This document shows positions 9,636 through 18,044 of a stretch of 64,000 bases of DNA, piece by piece. Every line of letters starts with the position of its first letter. Positions within the stretch are counted from its first letter, which is position 1. The stretch lies in the NCBI RefSeq assembly GCF_900114435.1, contig NZ_FOZK01000002.1:186001-250000 (forward strand), given 5' to 3'. A program made the translations under genes and the position numbers. The DNA comes from Halomicrobium zhouii (GTDB lineage Archaea > Halobacteriota > Halobacteria > Halobacteriales > Haloarculaceae). The notes below the pieces were generated by a model. That model saw only the letters and a program-made list of their open reading frames with translations, searched no databases and was not told the origin of the DNA.

Positions 9636-10090
9636 TAGCTCCCCTCGATTCGGGCCGCGTCCTTTCCTCTGACAAATCGCTTCAGGGCCTGTCCCTTCTT
9701 GCCGAGGCCGTCGCCATCAATATACTGAACCGGGATGGGGATGGACTCGTCCTCGATGGCCTGCTGGTAGGTCTTTCCGGCGTTGACGACGATGGTGTCG
9801 TACCCCCCGGTAGCGACGCGTTCAGCCAGCGCATCGGTCACTTCCGGACGGAGTTCGGCAGCGCGGGCACGGTCCATTCGCCGGTCGTACACCTCGATTT
9901 CCTCGTTCCTGTCGAGAATCCCATACTTCGCGGACAGAATACAGACGTCGAGCCAGTCGACGAACGCCCCGTCATCTATCGCCTTCTTGAGTATTTTGTA
10001 GTAGTACCCGGAGTAGATATCGAACGCAGGGCCAGGGCTACGAGCCTGGTTTTTGGACTTTGAACAGGACTGTACGAGCAGCGTCGACAT
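9635..10090 (-). CDS. YaaA/DUF6884-like protein, candidate DpdC analogue
   Basis: The 151-residue protein begins with a strand, then CSKSK, and contains an SAKYG motif (~residues 51-57), both typical of the YaaA/DUF328 and DUF6884 group. In the bacterial clusters a DUF328 protein, DpdC, converts the cyano base preQ0 in DNA to the amido form (ADG). As first gene of the operon containing dpdA, this protein is a good candidate for the same step, although it is shorter than full YaaA and could have another role in base handling. A TATA-like element at about 10113-10121 lies ~25 bases upstream, so the transcript is probably leaderless. The start is the first ATG in the frame. Confidence 0.65.
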   Translation of the reverse strand: MSTLLVQSCSKSKNQARSPGPAFDIYSGYYYKILKKAIDDGAFVDWLDVCILSAKYGILDRNEEIEVYDRRMDRARAAELRPEVTDALAERVATGGYDTIVVNAGKTYQQAIEDESIPIPVQYIDGDGLGKKGQALKRFVRGKDAARIEGS

Positions 10091-10112
10091 AGGCCTCCGT
10101 AGTCCCCCCGAG

Positions 10113-10121
10113 ACCTTTAAT
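10113..10121 (-). promoter_or_regulatory. TATA-type promoter of the YaaA-like/dpdA/GHKL operon
   Basis: On the minus strand ACATTAAAG lies ~23-31 bases before the ATG at 10090. With the dpdJ promoter it makes a compact divergent control region of about 155 bases. Confidence 0.4.
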
Positions 10122-10212
10122 GTTCGGACTATCGAAATTCACTCCCCAACTGGGGACGCGATAGCAGCAACAACTGTATTCATCACTGGCAAGACAAGGG
10201 TTAAGGCGTCCC

Positions 10213-10247
10213 ATCAGATACCATATAGCAATCGCTACGCTTCTCGA
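10213..10247 (+). promoter_or_regulatory. TATA-type promoter of the dpdJ-dpdK operon
   Basis: A TATA-like sequence (ACCATATAGC, about 10219-10228) lies 20-29 bases upstream of the ATG at 10248. This spacing places transcription at or next to the start codon, as in leaderless haloarchaeal mRNAs. Confidence 0.45.
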
Positions 10248-13200
10248 ATGAGATATATTGATCGGAATACTGATAGAAAACGCGTTCCCGACGACGTGGG
10301 CCCGCTTCTCCGGGGGATGCTAGCTAATCGACAGATCAGGTACGAGGGCCAGGACGAACCGCCGTTCGTGACGGACGCGCTCAAGTACGAGCGGGAACCG
10401 CAGGCCAGACGCCAGACGAGCGAGTACACGGACGGGAACCCGTTCGTCGAGTCGATTATCGACGTGTTCGGATTCGACCCGCTCGACTTCCAGGTCAACA
10501 GCTGGGAGACGGTCGATTACCTCGACGAGCAACGCCACGCTGACGGTGAGAGCAAGGCGGCCGTGTTCTCGGCACCGACGGGGTTCGGCAAGACCGAAGC
10601 CTTCCTCGGTCCGCTCTATCAGCTGCTCCGCGAGGATCGACAGGAATCCATCGCGATCGTCTATCCACGCCGGGCGCTGCTACAGGACCAGCTCGGGCGA
10701 ATCCTCGAACACATCCACACCATCAAGACGGACCACGACGACACGCTCTCGGTCGGTTGCTACGTGGGGAACATGCCCTGGGAACGGTCGGACGTGGGGA
10801 ACAAGGGCTTCTTCGAATCGACGGGTGGGAGACCCCGGTTCACGCTCTGTAACTGCTGGTGTGGGGAGGACGGGGAGTCCCACTCGTTCCGTCTCCACGG
10901 GACCAGCGAGTCCTACGTCCTCCGCTGTGAGAACGACCCCTCCCACGAGTTCACCGACCGCGAGCTGATCCTGTCACGGAAAGACCTCGCCCTGAACGGG
11001 AACGCGGACATCGTCCTCACCACGCTGGAATCCCTCGAGAACTTCGCCCACAAGCCACACTACTCGCTCGTCGACCGCTTCGACACGATCGTCCTCGACG
11101 AGGTCCACCTCTACACCGGCCTCCGTGGCGCACACGCGGCGAAGGTCATCCAGAACGTCGACGACATTTCCGACGACCCGCTGCTGTGGCTCGGGTCGAG
11201 CGCGACCATCGACGACCCCAAGCGCTTCGGCGGACAGATATTCGGCCGGTCTCCGGCAGACGTCGAGACGACGAGCCCGCCGCCGTCCGACTACGACGAC
11301 GACCACGACGACTTCGAGCACTACTACTTCATGCTCGCTCCCGAGGACGGGCCCGGCGTCTCCTCGATGGCGCTCCAGCAATCGATGCTCCTGGGGCACA
11401 CGATGCTCGAAGACGGGGAGGGACGACGGAGCAAACAACTCTCCTTCATCGACAGCATCTCCCAGATCAACCAGCAACGGGTCCAGCTCGACGACGCCGA
11501 CCGCAAGAACGAGCTGTGGCAGTTCCACCGCGACAACGACGAGGAGGACTGGGACGGCGTCGCGTCGGACATGGACCACCGGTTCATCGACGAACCACTG
11601 TCGCTCATGTCGGTGTATTCTGAACAGGGGTTCGACAGCGAGACGGCCGCGAACAGCGATATCCTCCTCTCGACGAACTTCCTCGAGGTGGGCATCGACG
11701 TCGGGGACATCAAGATCATCACGCAACACCGGACGCCGTGGAACCTGTCGTCGTTCCTGCAGCGCGCCGGCCGGGCAGCCCGGAAACCGGGAATGGATTC
11801 ACACATCGCGGTGTACCTGTCGAACCTCACCGGCGACGCAAACATGTTCTACCGGGCCGACCGGTTCCTCGGCTCCGACATCCGGACCCCGCTCAACACG
11901 GACAACCGCGTCGTCGAGTGGATGCACGACCGGTTCAATCGGTACTACGACCACGTCTCGTGGCTCGACGACCAGTTTATCCGGTTCGACGAACACAGGA
12001 CGTTCCTCGAACGGTACCTGCAGACGGATCTGGGATACGACAGCTTCTACGAGATGCTCGTGGACCCACGATCCTTCTTCGAGGAGGAGTTCGGGATCGA
12101 CGTCCCGAGTGAACCCATGCTCTCGAAGCCAGTCGTCGCCGACGTGCAGGACGCACTCGACTCGTACCTCGAGGCCCAGCACGAGACCGTGGCAGACGTC
12201 GAGGAGTACTTCGGAATGGAAGACGGGGAGATCGTCCGCGGGACTGACGCCGTCGGCCAGTACGTCCTCGAAGTCCAGGAACAGACGCTCCTCGTCATCA
12301 AGACCTTCGACGGACAGGTCTCCGGCTACGAACAACGGCTAGCGTCACGGGGTGGCAGTGGCTACGAGGACCTCGTCCAGGAACTGAACCAGCAGCTGGC
12401 CGAGGCGAAGAACCGCGCCCAGGTCGTTCCCTCCGGCGGGACGCACGACGTCGTCACCCACTTCTCGTCGCTACTGGCCGACCTGTTCGGTCTCACTGGG
12501 AAGCTGATGCAGTTGCGCAACCGGGTGAACAGCGTCGTCGACGAGGCGATCGCCCCGGTCAACCAGGGCCGTCTCGCGGACCTGAACGACGCCGTCACCC
12601 AGCTCGAAACGCTCAGCGAAGACGAGCGCATCGAGGACTACTATCGCCTCGAAAAGCAGGTCCACTACGTCCGGGAGACGCTCGACCAGTACGCCTCGTA
12701 TCTCGACGGCAGCGACAAACCGTACAACTCGCTGTACAAGATCAAGGACCTCCTGCGGGCTGCCTACTACTTCGACCTCTACCTGCAGACCGAGGGCCGC
12801 CAGCTCGACGACGAAGTGTGGTTCGTCCCGCCGAGCTACTTCGACAGCTCCGGACAGTTCGTCTCCGTCTTCCGCGAAGACCAGCAGACGGACCGCCCGG
12901 AGGAGTCGATCGATTCGGTCGTGACGACCTACGCTCCGTACCGGTCGGAGTACCAGTCGCAGTCCGGGGTGATGCACGCGTTCCTGCCGAAGACGACCGT
13001 GACCGACGACGGCGTTGTCATGGACTACAAGGCCGACGTCACCGGCGAGAAGCACGAGGACGTCCTCGTGCCTGACACCCTCCAGCTCTCGGAGATGACG
13101 GACATCTCGGAGGAGAAGGCCCTCGAGATGGTCCAGTACTGTCCGGTGTGTTTCCAGGTTATCCCGGGCAATCTGGATCGGTGCCTCCGTCACGAGGAGC

Positions 13201-14327
13201 GCGAGTACGGGAAGATCCACTCCGAACCACACGTCGACACGTCGGTCATCGAGCGGACGCCAGTCGAATCGACGGGCGACCTGACGCTCGCCGACCTCGA
13301 AGCGAAGGTGTCACTGGAGAGCGTGACCCTGGAGATTACGCCTGGGAAATTCTACGGTCCCGACATCGGCGTCTCCTATGACAAGGACCAGGACCGGTTC
13401 ACCCAGGAACTGGAGAGCCCCGAGATGCCGCTCGGGTTCACGACGCGAACACGCGGACTCGTCTACGATCTCACCCCGTTTCTCGACGGACTCGAGGAGA
13501 ACGTCGGCGAGTACGTGCGACGATACAAGGACCTCGAAACGGGCGACCTCGAACATCTCGCCTACCACACGGCAGCCCACTTCTTCCTCCAGCTGGTCGC
13601 GGACATCAGTAGCGTCAACAGCCAGCGCGTCTTCTACGGCTTCGACCAGGACGAGGGTGAAGTGTACGTCTTCGAGCGGACAGAGGGCGGCCAGGGAATC
13701 GTCGACCTCGTCTACGACGAACTCGACACCGATCCGGGCAGCGTCCTGGAGTCGATAAACCGGCTGGCCTACAACGAGCAGGTGATCAGCGAACGCCTCT
13801 GGGCGTCCAGTGAATTCGTGGCCGATTTGCCGACCGCTACCACCGACACCGAGTCCATCCGGCCGATCATCGAGTCACATCTCGGAGTTCCCTTCGAGAC
13901 AGTCGTCGACCGAGTGACCGAGGAGATTATCTCGACCATCGACCGTGCCCAGCAGTTCGCCACCGACGAGGATATCTCGACTGGCGACGCGTACAGCCTC
14001 AAGCACGTCGTCGCGAGTGCACAGGTCGCCGGTGAGGAGTTCCCGGCAGACGCAATCGCCACCCACGAGACGTCGCTCTCCGACGTCGACCGGGTCGAAA
14101 CGGCGTTCCACTCGCCGGACATCGACGGTTGCGTCGAGAACCTGCACCTCACGGAGTGCATCGAAGCCGGTGACCAGAGTGAGACGCTCAGCTACGTCGT
14201 GCTCGAGGCCCTCCGGGCGCACCTGACGGAGTCCGTTCCCACTGAGGAGGCCACCGAAACGATGTTCGACCGCGAACGACCGCCAGGGGGTGAGATCGAT
14301 GGTACGAGCGTTTTCCTTGACTTCTGA
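10248..14327 (+). CDS. dpdJ: DpdJ-like DEAD/DEAH helicase with DUF1998 C terminus
   Basis: This ~1359-residue superfamily 2 helicase has motif I (APTGFGKTE, ~residues 107-115), a DEVH box (motif II, ~285), a motif V-like region (NFLEVGIDVG) and motif VI (QRAGRAAR). Near the C terminus a Cys pair (CPVC, ~965) precedes a DUF1998-type region with a GGQG motif (~1146). The architecture matches DpdJ and its relatives MrfA and DrmA/B. The ATG at 10248 was chosen because a TATA-like box lies 20-29 bases upstream; the longer frame to 10053 would overlap the divergent YaaA-like gene. It overlaps the PLD gene by 29 bases. Salmonella genetics suggests dpdJ may take part in restriction of unmodified DNA. 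Confidence 0.75.
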   Translation: MRYIDRNTDRKRVPDDVGPLLRGMLANRQIRYEGQDEPPFVTDALKYEREPQARRQTSEYTDGNPFVESIIDVFGFDPLDFQVNSWETVDYLDEQRHADGESKAAVFSAPTGFGKTEAFLGPLYQLLREDRQESIAIVYPRRALLQDQLGRILEHIHTIKTDHDDTLSVGCYVGNMPWERSDVGNKGFFESTGGRPRFTLCNCWCGEDGESHSFRLHGTSESYVLRCENDPSHEFTDRELILSRKDLALNGNADIVLTTLESLENFAHKPHYSLVDRFDTIVLDEVHLYTGLRGAHAAKVIQNVDDISDDPLLWLGSSATIDDPKRFGGQIFGRSPADVETTSPPPSDYDDDHDDFEHYYFMLAPEDGPGVSSMALQQSMLLGHTMLEDGEGRRSKQLSFIDSISQINQQRVQLDDADRKNELWQFHRDNDEEDWDGVASDMDHRFIDEPLSLMSVYSEQGFDSETAANSDILLSTNFLEVGIDVGDIKIITQHRTPWNLSSFLQRAGRAARKPGMDSHIAVYLSNLTGDANMFYRADRFLGSDIRTPLNTDNRVVEWMHDRFNRYYDHVSWLDDQFIRFDEHRTFLERYLQTDLGYDSFYEMLVDPRSFFEEEFGIDVPSEPMLSKPVVADVQDALDSYLEAQHETVADVEEYFGMEDGEIVRGTDAVGQYVLEVQEQTLLVIKTFDGQVSGYEQRLASRGGSGYEDLVQELNQQLAEAKNRAQVVPSGGTHDVVTHFSSLLADLFGLTGKLMQLRNRVNSVVDEAIAPVNQGRLADLNDAVTQLETLSEDERIEDYYRLEKQVHYVRETLDQYASYLDGSDKPYNSLYKIKDLLRAAYYFDLYLQTEGRQLDDEVWFVPPSYFDSSGQFVSVFREDQQTDRPEESIDSVVTTYAPYRSEYQSQSGVMHAFLPKTTVTDDGVVMDYKADVTGEKHEDVLVPDTLQLSEMTDISEEKALEMVQYCPVCFQVIPGNLDRCLRHEEREYGKIHSEPHVDTSVIERTPVESTGDLTLADLEAKVSLESVTLEITPGKFYGPDIGVSYDKDQDRFTQELESPEMPLGFTTRTRGLVYDLTPFLDGLEENVGEYVRRYKDLETGDLEHLAYHTAAHFFLQLVADISSVNSQRVFYGFDQDEGEVYVFERTEGGQGIVDLVYDELDTDPGSVLESINRLAYNEQVISERLWASSEFVADLPTATTDTESIRPIIESHLGVPFETVVDRVTEEIISTIDRAQQFATDEDISTGDAYSLKHVVASAQVAGEEFPADAIATHETSLSDVDRVETAFHSPDIDGCVENLHLTECIEAGDQSETLSYVVLEALRAHLTESVPTEEATETMFDRERPPGGEIDGTSVFLDF

Positions 14328-14757
14328 CAGCCTGGGGTACTTCATCGGGTACACGCTCTTGCACGCCCGACGGGTCGTCATCGTCTCGCCGTGGCTGGGC
14401 AACGTCGACCTGCGGTTTCCGGTGAACGACCACCTCGAGAGCCGCCACACGAGTATGCTCGACGCGATCGACGCGCTGCCCGACACGGAGGTGACGCTCG
14501 TCATCCGCGAAGGGGAGCAGTACAACGACTTCGTACGCGACCGCTTGCCGGACGAGGTGACGCTCATCGAACTCGACGACCTCCACGCCAAGGTTGTCGT
14601 CTGCGACGAGTTCGCCTACCTGGGCTCCGCGAACATCACGAGGGGCGGGCTGACCGTCAACCGGGAGGTGTGCGAGATAATCGAGAACGAGTACGACGAC
14701 GCCTTCGACTACGTGAGTGCGGAGCTCGACATCTCGGTACCCCGGTCGGATTCCTGA
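14299..14757 (+). CDS. dpdK: DpdK-like phospholipase-D-fold protein
   Basis: The 152-residue protein has one complete HxKx4D motif (HAKVVVCD, ~residues 95-102) followed by GSANIT, the signature of the PLD superfamily, which includes nucleases such as Nuc and BfiI that pair two motifs through dimerisation. DpdK of the bacterial clusters and DrmC of DISARM are PLD proteins, and position after dpdJ fits DpdK. It is probably the nucleolytic part of the system, but a purely structural role cannot be excluded. ATG at 14299 is preferred over GTG at 14290 because a GGGGGTGA-like ribosome-binding sequence precedes it. The gene overlaps the dpdJ end by 29 bases. Confidence 0.75.
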   Translation: MVRAFSLTSDSLGYFIGYTLLHARRVVIVSPWLGNVDLRFPVNDHLESRHTSMLDAIDALPDTEVTLVIREGEQYNDFVRDRLPDEVTLIELDDLHAKVVVCDEFAYLGSANITRGGLTVNREVCEIIENEYDDAFDYVSAELDISVPRSDS

Positions 14758-14931
14758 TCCCGCTCCGTCTTCGTAGCGCCAGCCCAGGACCGTCTCACCA
14801 CCCACGTACAGACGATCCATCGAACAGCGCCACTCGCCCCTCGAAAACCGGGCCGGGAGCGGCAACTATCCACCACCCAGACTCCGGCGCTTCCCCGCCC
14901 CGGTTACGCACCCGCCGACGTGCGTCGTGAG

Positions 14932-15045
14932 TCAGACGCCGCCGCGGGCGAGTCGTTTTCGCTTCTCGCGGTCCTCGTCGGAACTGTCGTTCCGGGAGTC
15001 GGCTTCGAGCTGTTCACCGCTACGGTCGCGCTTGATTTTCGCCAT
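14932..15045 (-). CDS. Possible small charged protein (37 residues)
   Basis: An ATG-started reading of 37 residues, almost all polar (Lys, Arg, Glu, Asp, Ser), lies in the gap after dpdK. No homologue is recognised and no ribosome-binding site is obvious. It may be chance. The rest of the gap (14758-15134) holds nothing clear except an inverted repeat, GCCCTC/GAGGGC, at 15066-15082. Confidence 0.2.
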   Translation of the reverse strand: MAKIKRDRSGEQLEADSRNDSSDEDREKRKRLARGGV

Positions 15046-15134
15046 CTGTGGATCAACCCTGGTTCGCCCTCGCCGGGAGGGCACTGCACCCAGAGAACCG
15101 ATCCCCCTTAAATCGATAATATCGACCGGTCCGC

Positions 15135-15827
15135 TCAGTCGCCCTGACCCGCTGGTGTCGTTCCCGCGAGCACGTGCTCCGGGAGCTGAATCTGCAGAGT
15201 CCACGCGGGGCCCTGCTCCTCGGTGAGCAACTCGTTGATCCGTGCCTCGTTCTGGATGATGTGGTCGCTGTCCCGGGTGACGAGGACACCGGAGCCGCCG
15301 TCGGCAGTCCAGGCGGCGGCGTCCGTGACGATTTTCGTGTCCGCGTCGTGGTTCAGGACGCCGTCCATGGCGAATCGCAGTTCGAGGGGCGGGATGGGAT
15401 CAATCGTCTGGTCGGCGAGCAGTGATTCGAGGTACTCGACGCGACGCCCTGCCGCCCGGACGAAGGTCCGAAGGTCACGGAGAATCTCGCGTCGGTCACC
15501 CCGACCAGCGAGGTCCATCTGCAGGTTCCGGACGTGCTTCGCGTCGTTCCGCGCGAAGTAGACGTGCCTGTCGCCCGGGTCGTACTCTTCGATGTCGGCG
15601 TCCAGTTCCACGAGGTAGTCGACCATGTCCTCGTAGATGTCGCGGCGCCGCTCGGAGACCGCCCGCAGCTCATCGACGACGGACTCACTGACGACGACCG
15701 TCACCGACTCCGATTCGATCAGTTCGGTCTCGTCGGTACGTTCCCACTCGCGTTGAACGAAAGAGAGCAGGATACACGTGTCGGCGAACACCTCGCGTGC
15801 TGCCGGGGGACTGTGATCCGTGCTCAT
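15135..15827 (-). CDS. PIN-domain protein, probable toxin-like RNase
   Basis: The 230-residue protein shows PIN-like acidic landmarks: ADTCILL near the N terminus (Asp ~16), VVDELRAV (Asp/Glu ~52-54), a central NHDADTKIVTDAAA segment and VTRDSDHI near the C terminus. These four acidic positions are the usual metal-binding set of PIN RNases. The middle is expanded by a helical insert, making it longer than VapC toxins (~130 residues), so it may be a larger PIN-like nuclease rather than a classic VapC. Its start overlaps the stop of the preceding Panacea-like gene (ATGA), so the two are co-translated. Function as a regulated RNase is inferred from fold and pairing. Confidence 0.6.
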   Translation of the reverse strand: MSTDHSPPAAREVFADTCILLSFVQREWERTDETELIESESVTVVVSESVVDELRAVSERRRDIYEDMVDYLVELDADIEEYDPGDRHVYFARNDAKHVRNLQMDLAGRGDRREILRDLRTFVRAAGRRVEYLESLLADQTIDPIPPLELRFAMDGVLNHDADTKIVTDAAAWTADGGSGVLVTRDSDHIIQNEARINELLTEEQGPAWTLQIQLPEHVLAGTTPAGQGD

Positions 15828-16939
15828 TCGATGTAATTGTCTGCGAGCGAGGTGATCGTCTCGGTCACGTCGTCGTCCGGCGGGCTGTAATCGGTGTAGT
15901 CGGGTATCAGTCCGGCCTGTGCGAGTTCTCGTTCGAACCGGTCGGCCTCCTGTTGCAGTTCGTCCTCGAAGTCTGCGAGTCGGTCCGTTCGCTCCGCTCG
16001 GAGCGACTCAACCGACGGCCCCGTCGCGGTCTCGCGAGAGATGTGGAGACACGGGAATCGCCAGACGTAGTAGAAGAAGAAGTCCTGCATCGACTGCACG
16101 GTGGCCACGTGCCCGGGTTCGAGGTCATCCGGTGAGCGGGTGGCCAGCATCAACAGTCCGTCCTCGATGAGGTCGGTTCCACGGACGAAGCCATCGAACG
16201 TCGACTGGAGTTCCTCAGAGGACTGGATAGAACAGTGAAGGTCCGAGATGTCGAGGCCGACATCGTCGACGAGTTCGTCGAGTGACTGCGTGGGTTGCTC
16301 GCCCTCGGTAATGGCTTTCACGACCGTTTCGACGTCGTGCAACCGCGTCCGGAGGTGCGTACTCTGGACGTAGAGGTCGCGATAGGCCGCGGGCGCGTGT
16401 TCGAGATAGAAGTTCTGGAGGAATCGCATCGTACGCTGGTACCACACGTCCGGGAGCGTCGCCTCGTAAAAATCGACAACGTCCGCGCGCCGGTCGCCGA
16501 GCCGGTCCGGTGACGGGTCAGTCTCGCCGGCGCTCTCGGGGGAGAAGAGTATCGGATCGAGAGTCTCGTCGTCCGCGGGGGAAGCCACTGAGTCGAGAAG
16601 GTCGTCGAAGCCGTCAGTCGCTGCCGCCGCCGAATCCGTGTCGCTGGGCGCTGCCGACTCGTCCGCATCGAGAGATGGCCCCGACGGTCCCGTGACGTCG
16701 TCGAACGAGGACCGCAGTCCAGCCGGCGTCGCCCCGTCGCCGGGCACGACCGCTCCGGCCAGGTACCAGCTGTGGGTGACCGGGAGGTCGAACTCGTCGA
16801 TCGCGAGGTAGAGCAGCTTCTGTAGCTTGGTCTTGCTCGCGTAGGCAGGGTCGACGTCGTCCTGCCGACGCATCGCCTCGGCGATGCAGTCCAGCAGCTC
16901 GTCGACGAGCGCGCGTTCGGCGGCCGAGAGGTGTCCCAT
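15824..16939 (-). CDS. Panacea/SocA-like protein paired with a PIN protein
   Basis: In this 371-residue protein, residues ~35-65 contain KTKLQKLLYLAIDEF followed by SWYLAGAVVPG, resembling the start of the Panacea (DUF4065/SocA) domain, whose hallmark is a KLQKLLYFA-type helix. Panacea domains neutralise many unrelated toxins and are encoded next to them. Residues ~75-150 are a low-complexity Ser/Asp-rich insert; the C-terminal ~220 residues are helical. The four-base overlap with the PIN gene supports a toxin-antitoxin-like module that may stabilise or guard the adjacent Dpd-like island. The family call rests on a short motif and needs a profile search to confirm. Confidence 0.45.
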   Translation of the reverse strand: MGHLSAAERALVDELLDCIAEAMRRQDDVDPAYASKTKLQKLLYLAIDEFDLPVTHSWYLAGAVVPGDGATPAGLRSSFDDVTGPSGPSLDADESAAPSDTDSAAAATDGFDDLLDSVASPADDETLDPILFSPESAGETDPSPDRLGDRRADVVDFYEATLPDVWYQRTMRFLQNFYLEHAPAAYRDLYVQSTHLRTRLHDVETVVKAITEGEQPTQSLDELVDDVGLDISDLHCSIQSSEELQSTFDGFVRGTDLIEDGLLMLATRSPDDLEPGHVATVQSMQDFFFYYVWRFPCLHISRETATGPSVESLRAERTDRLADFEDELQQEADRFERELAQAGLIPDYTDYSPPDDDVTETITSLADNYIE

Positions 16940-17076
16940 CTATTCGAGCCTCGGGGGAGTGTTAGGTCTAGAAGGACCGCTCGACGTTATATATCTTCAT
17001 GGCTGTCGAGGTCAGGTAGTCGGTACGAAGCGAGGATATCAGTACGATTCAAGGCGACCCACGCGGACGTGTCGGT

Positions 17077-17733
17077 GTGTCCCCACCGATCAACGTCGCG
17101 TTCTGGACGACGTTCTACGAGACTGCCGAAGACCCCGACCGGACGTATCACGACGTCCTCGCCGGGACGGACGACGTCGTCGAGCGTGCGGCCCAGCTCT
17201 GGGACTGGAAGGACCTCAGCCGAGGTGTGGACTTCTCGGGTGTTCGGCCAGTGCTGGAATCTGGAGTTCTCGAACCGCTCCTCGAAGAAGAACCCGCGGA
17301 CGCTGTCGAGACGCTCGGCAGTGAACTCGTCGACGCGGGGGCGCTCTCGAACGCGACAGTAGTGACGCCAGCGTTCCTCCTTCATCTCGCGGCGAGCGAC
17401 CCCGATGCGTACTCGGCCAGCTTCCCCCTCTTCGACGTCCGGGTCTGGACGGCCTTCGTCTTCCTCACGGGTCGACGGTCGGGGACGGACACGCTTCCAG
17501 TGGGTGCGACCACGTCGGCGACGAAGTTCGGCGAGTACGTCGCGTTCTTCGAGCGCACGCTTCCCGATGGAATGGCAGGACGACGATACGAACGGGCACT
17601 GTTCCGGTTCGGGTCCTACATCAGCGGCCTCCCGGAAGAACAGGTAGGAGAGATCGCCGCACATCTCGACGACCTCGAGGGCGCGATCGACGGATACGCC
17701 CGCGATACAGACCGGTATCTCACGTCTCACTGA
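17077..17733 (+). CDS. Hypothetical acidic protein (218 residues)
   Basis: I do not recognise this family. The only start that avoids the in-frame stop at 17017 is GTG at 17077. The protein is acidic and mostly helical, with no signal peptide or membrane span and no enzymatic motif; the middle has a short conserved-looking segment, FVFLTGRRSG. It reads divergently from the Panacea-PIN pair, and an AT-rich TATA-like stretch (TTATATATC, 16987-16995) lies upstream, though too far for a leaderless transcript from the GTG. It could be a cargo gene of the island. Confidence 0.6.
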   Translation: MSPPINVAFWTTFYETAEDPDRTYHDVLAGTDDVVERAAQLWDWKDLSRGVDFSGVRPVLESGVLEPLLEEEPADAVETLGSELVDAGALSNATVVTPAFLLHLAASDPDAYSASFPLFDVRVWTAFVFLTGRRSGTDTLPVGATTSATKFGEYVAFFERTLPDGMAGRRYERALFRFGSYISGLPEEQVGEIAAHLDDLEGAIDGYARDTDRYLTSH

Positions 17734-18044
17734 CTGTGGTGCTATCGTAGTCCGTGGCCATCAGTCGAGTTATCGATTTAAGTGGGGACATCTCTCTGGA
17801 CGCGTGAACGTCGGAATCGCCCATGCTCACCGATTGCACCACCGGAACAGCTAACATGGATCCGTGATATAGATCAGGTAGCTACGACCCGGCGGGAGAC
17901 CGCTGGCCCGGATTGTTGGCACCGCCGTCAAAACTAACTCGCGTTCGCGTGGCCGTTCCTCGGCTGCTGTCCAGTACCGACAGGTCTCGGACAGCCCAGT
18001 CGGACTCGTCCGAGCAGCTGCGCGACGCACAGTTTTCCCAATCC

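Noticed and set aside
8379-9638. 419-residue plus-strand frame opposite dpdA
   Set aside because: It has no recognisable motif and is fully antisense to a gene with conserved catalytic and zinc residues.
1-14757. Calling the island DISARM
   Set aside because: It shares helicase, DUF1998 and PLD parts but has no methyltransferase in view and contains a DpdA-type transglycosylase with dpdG-H-I-like genes.
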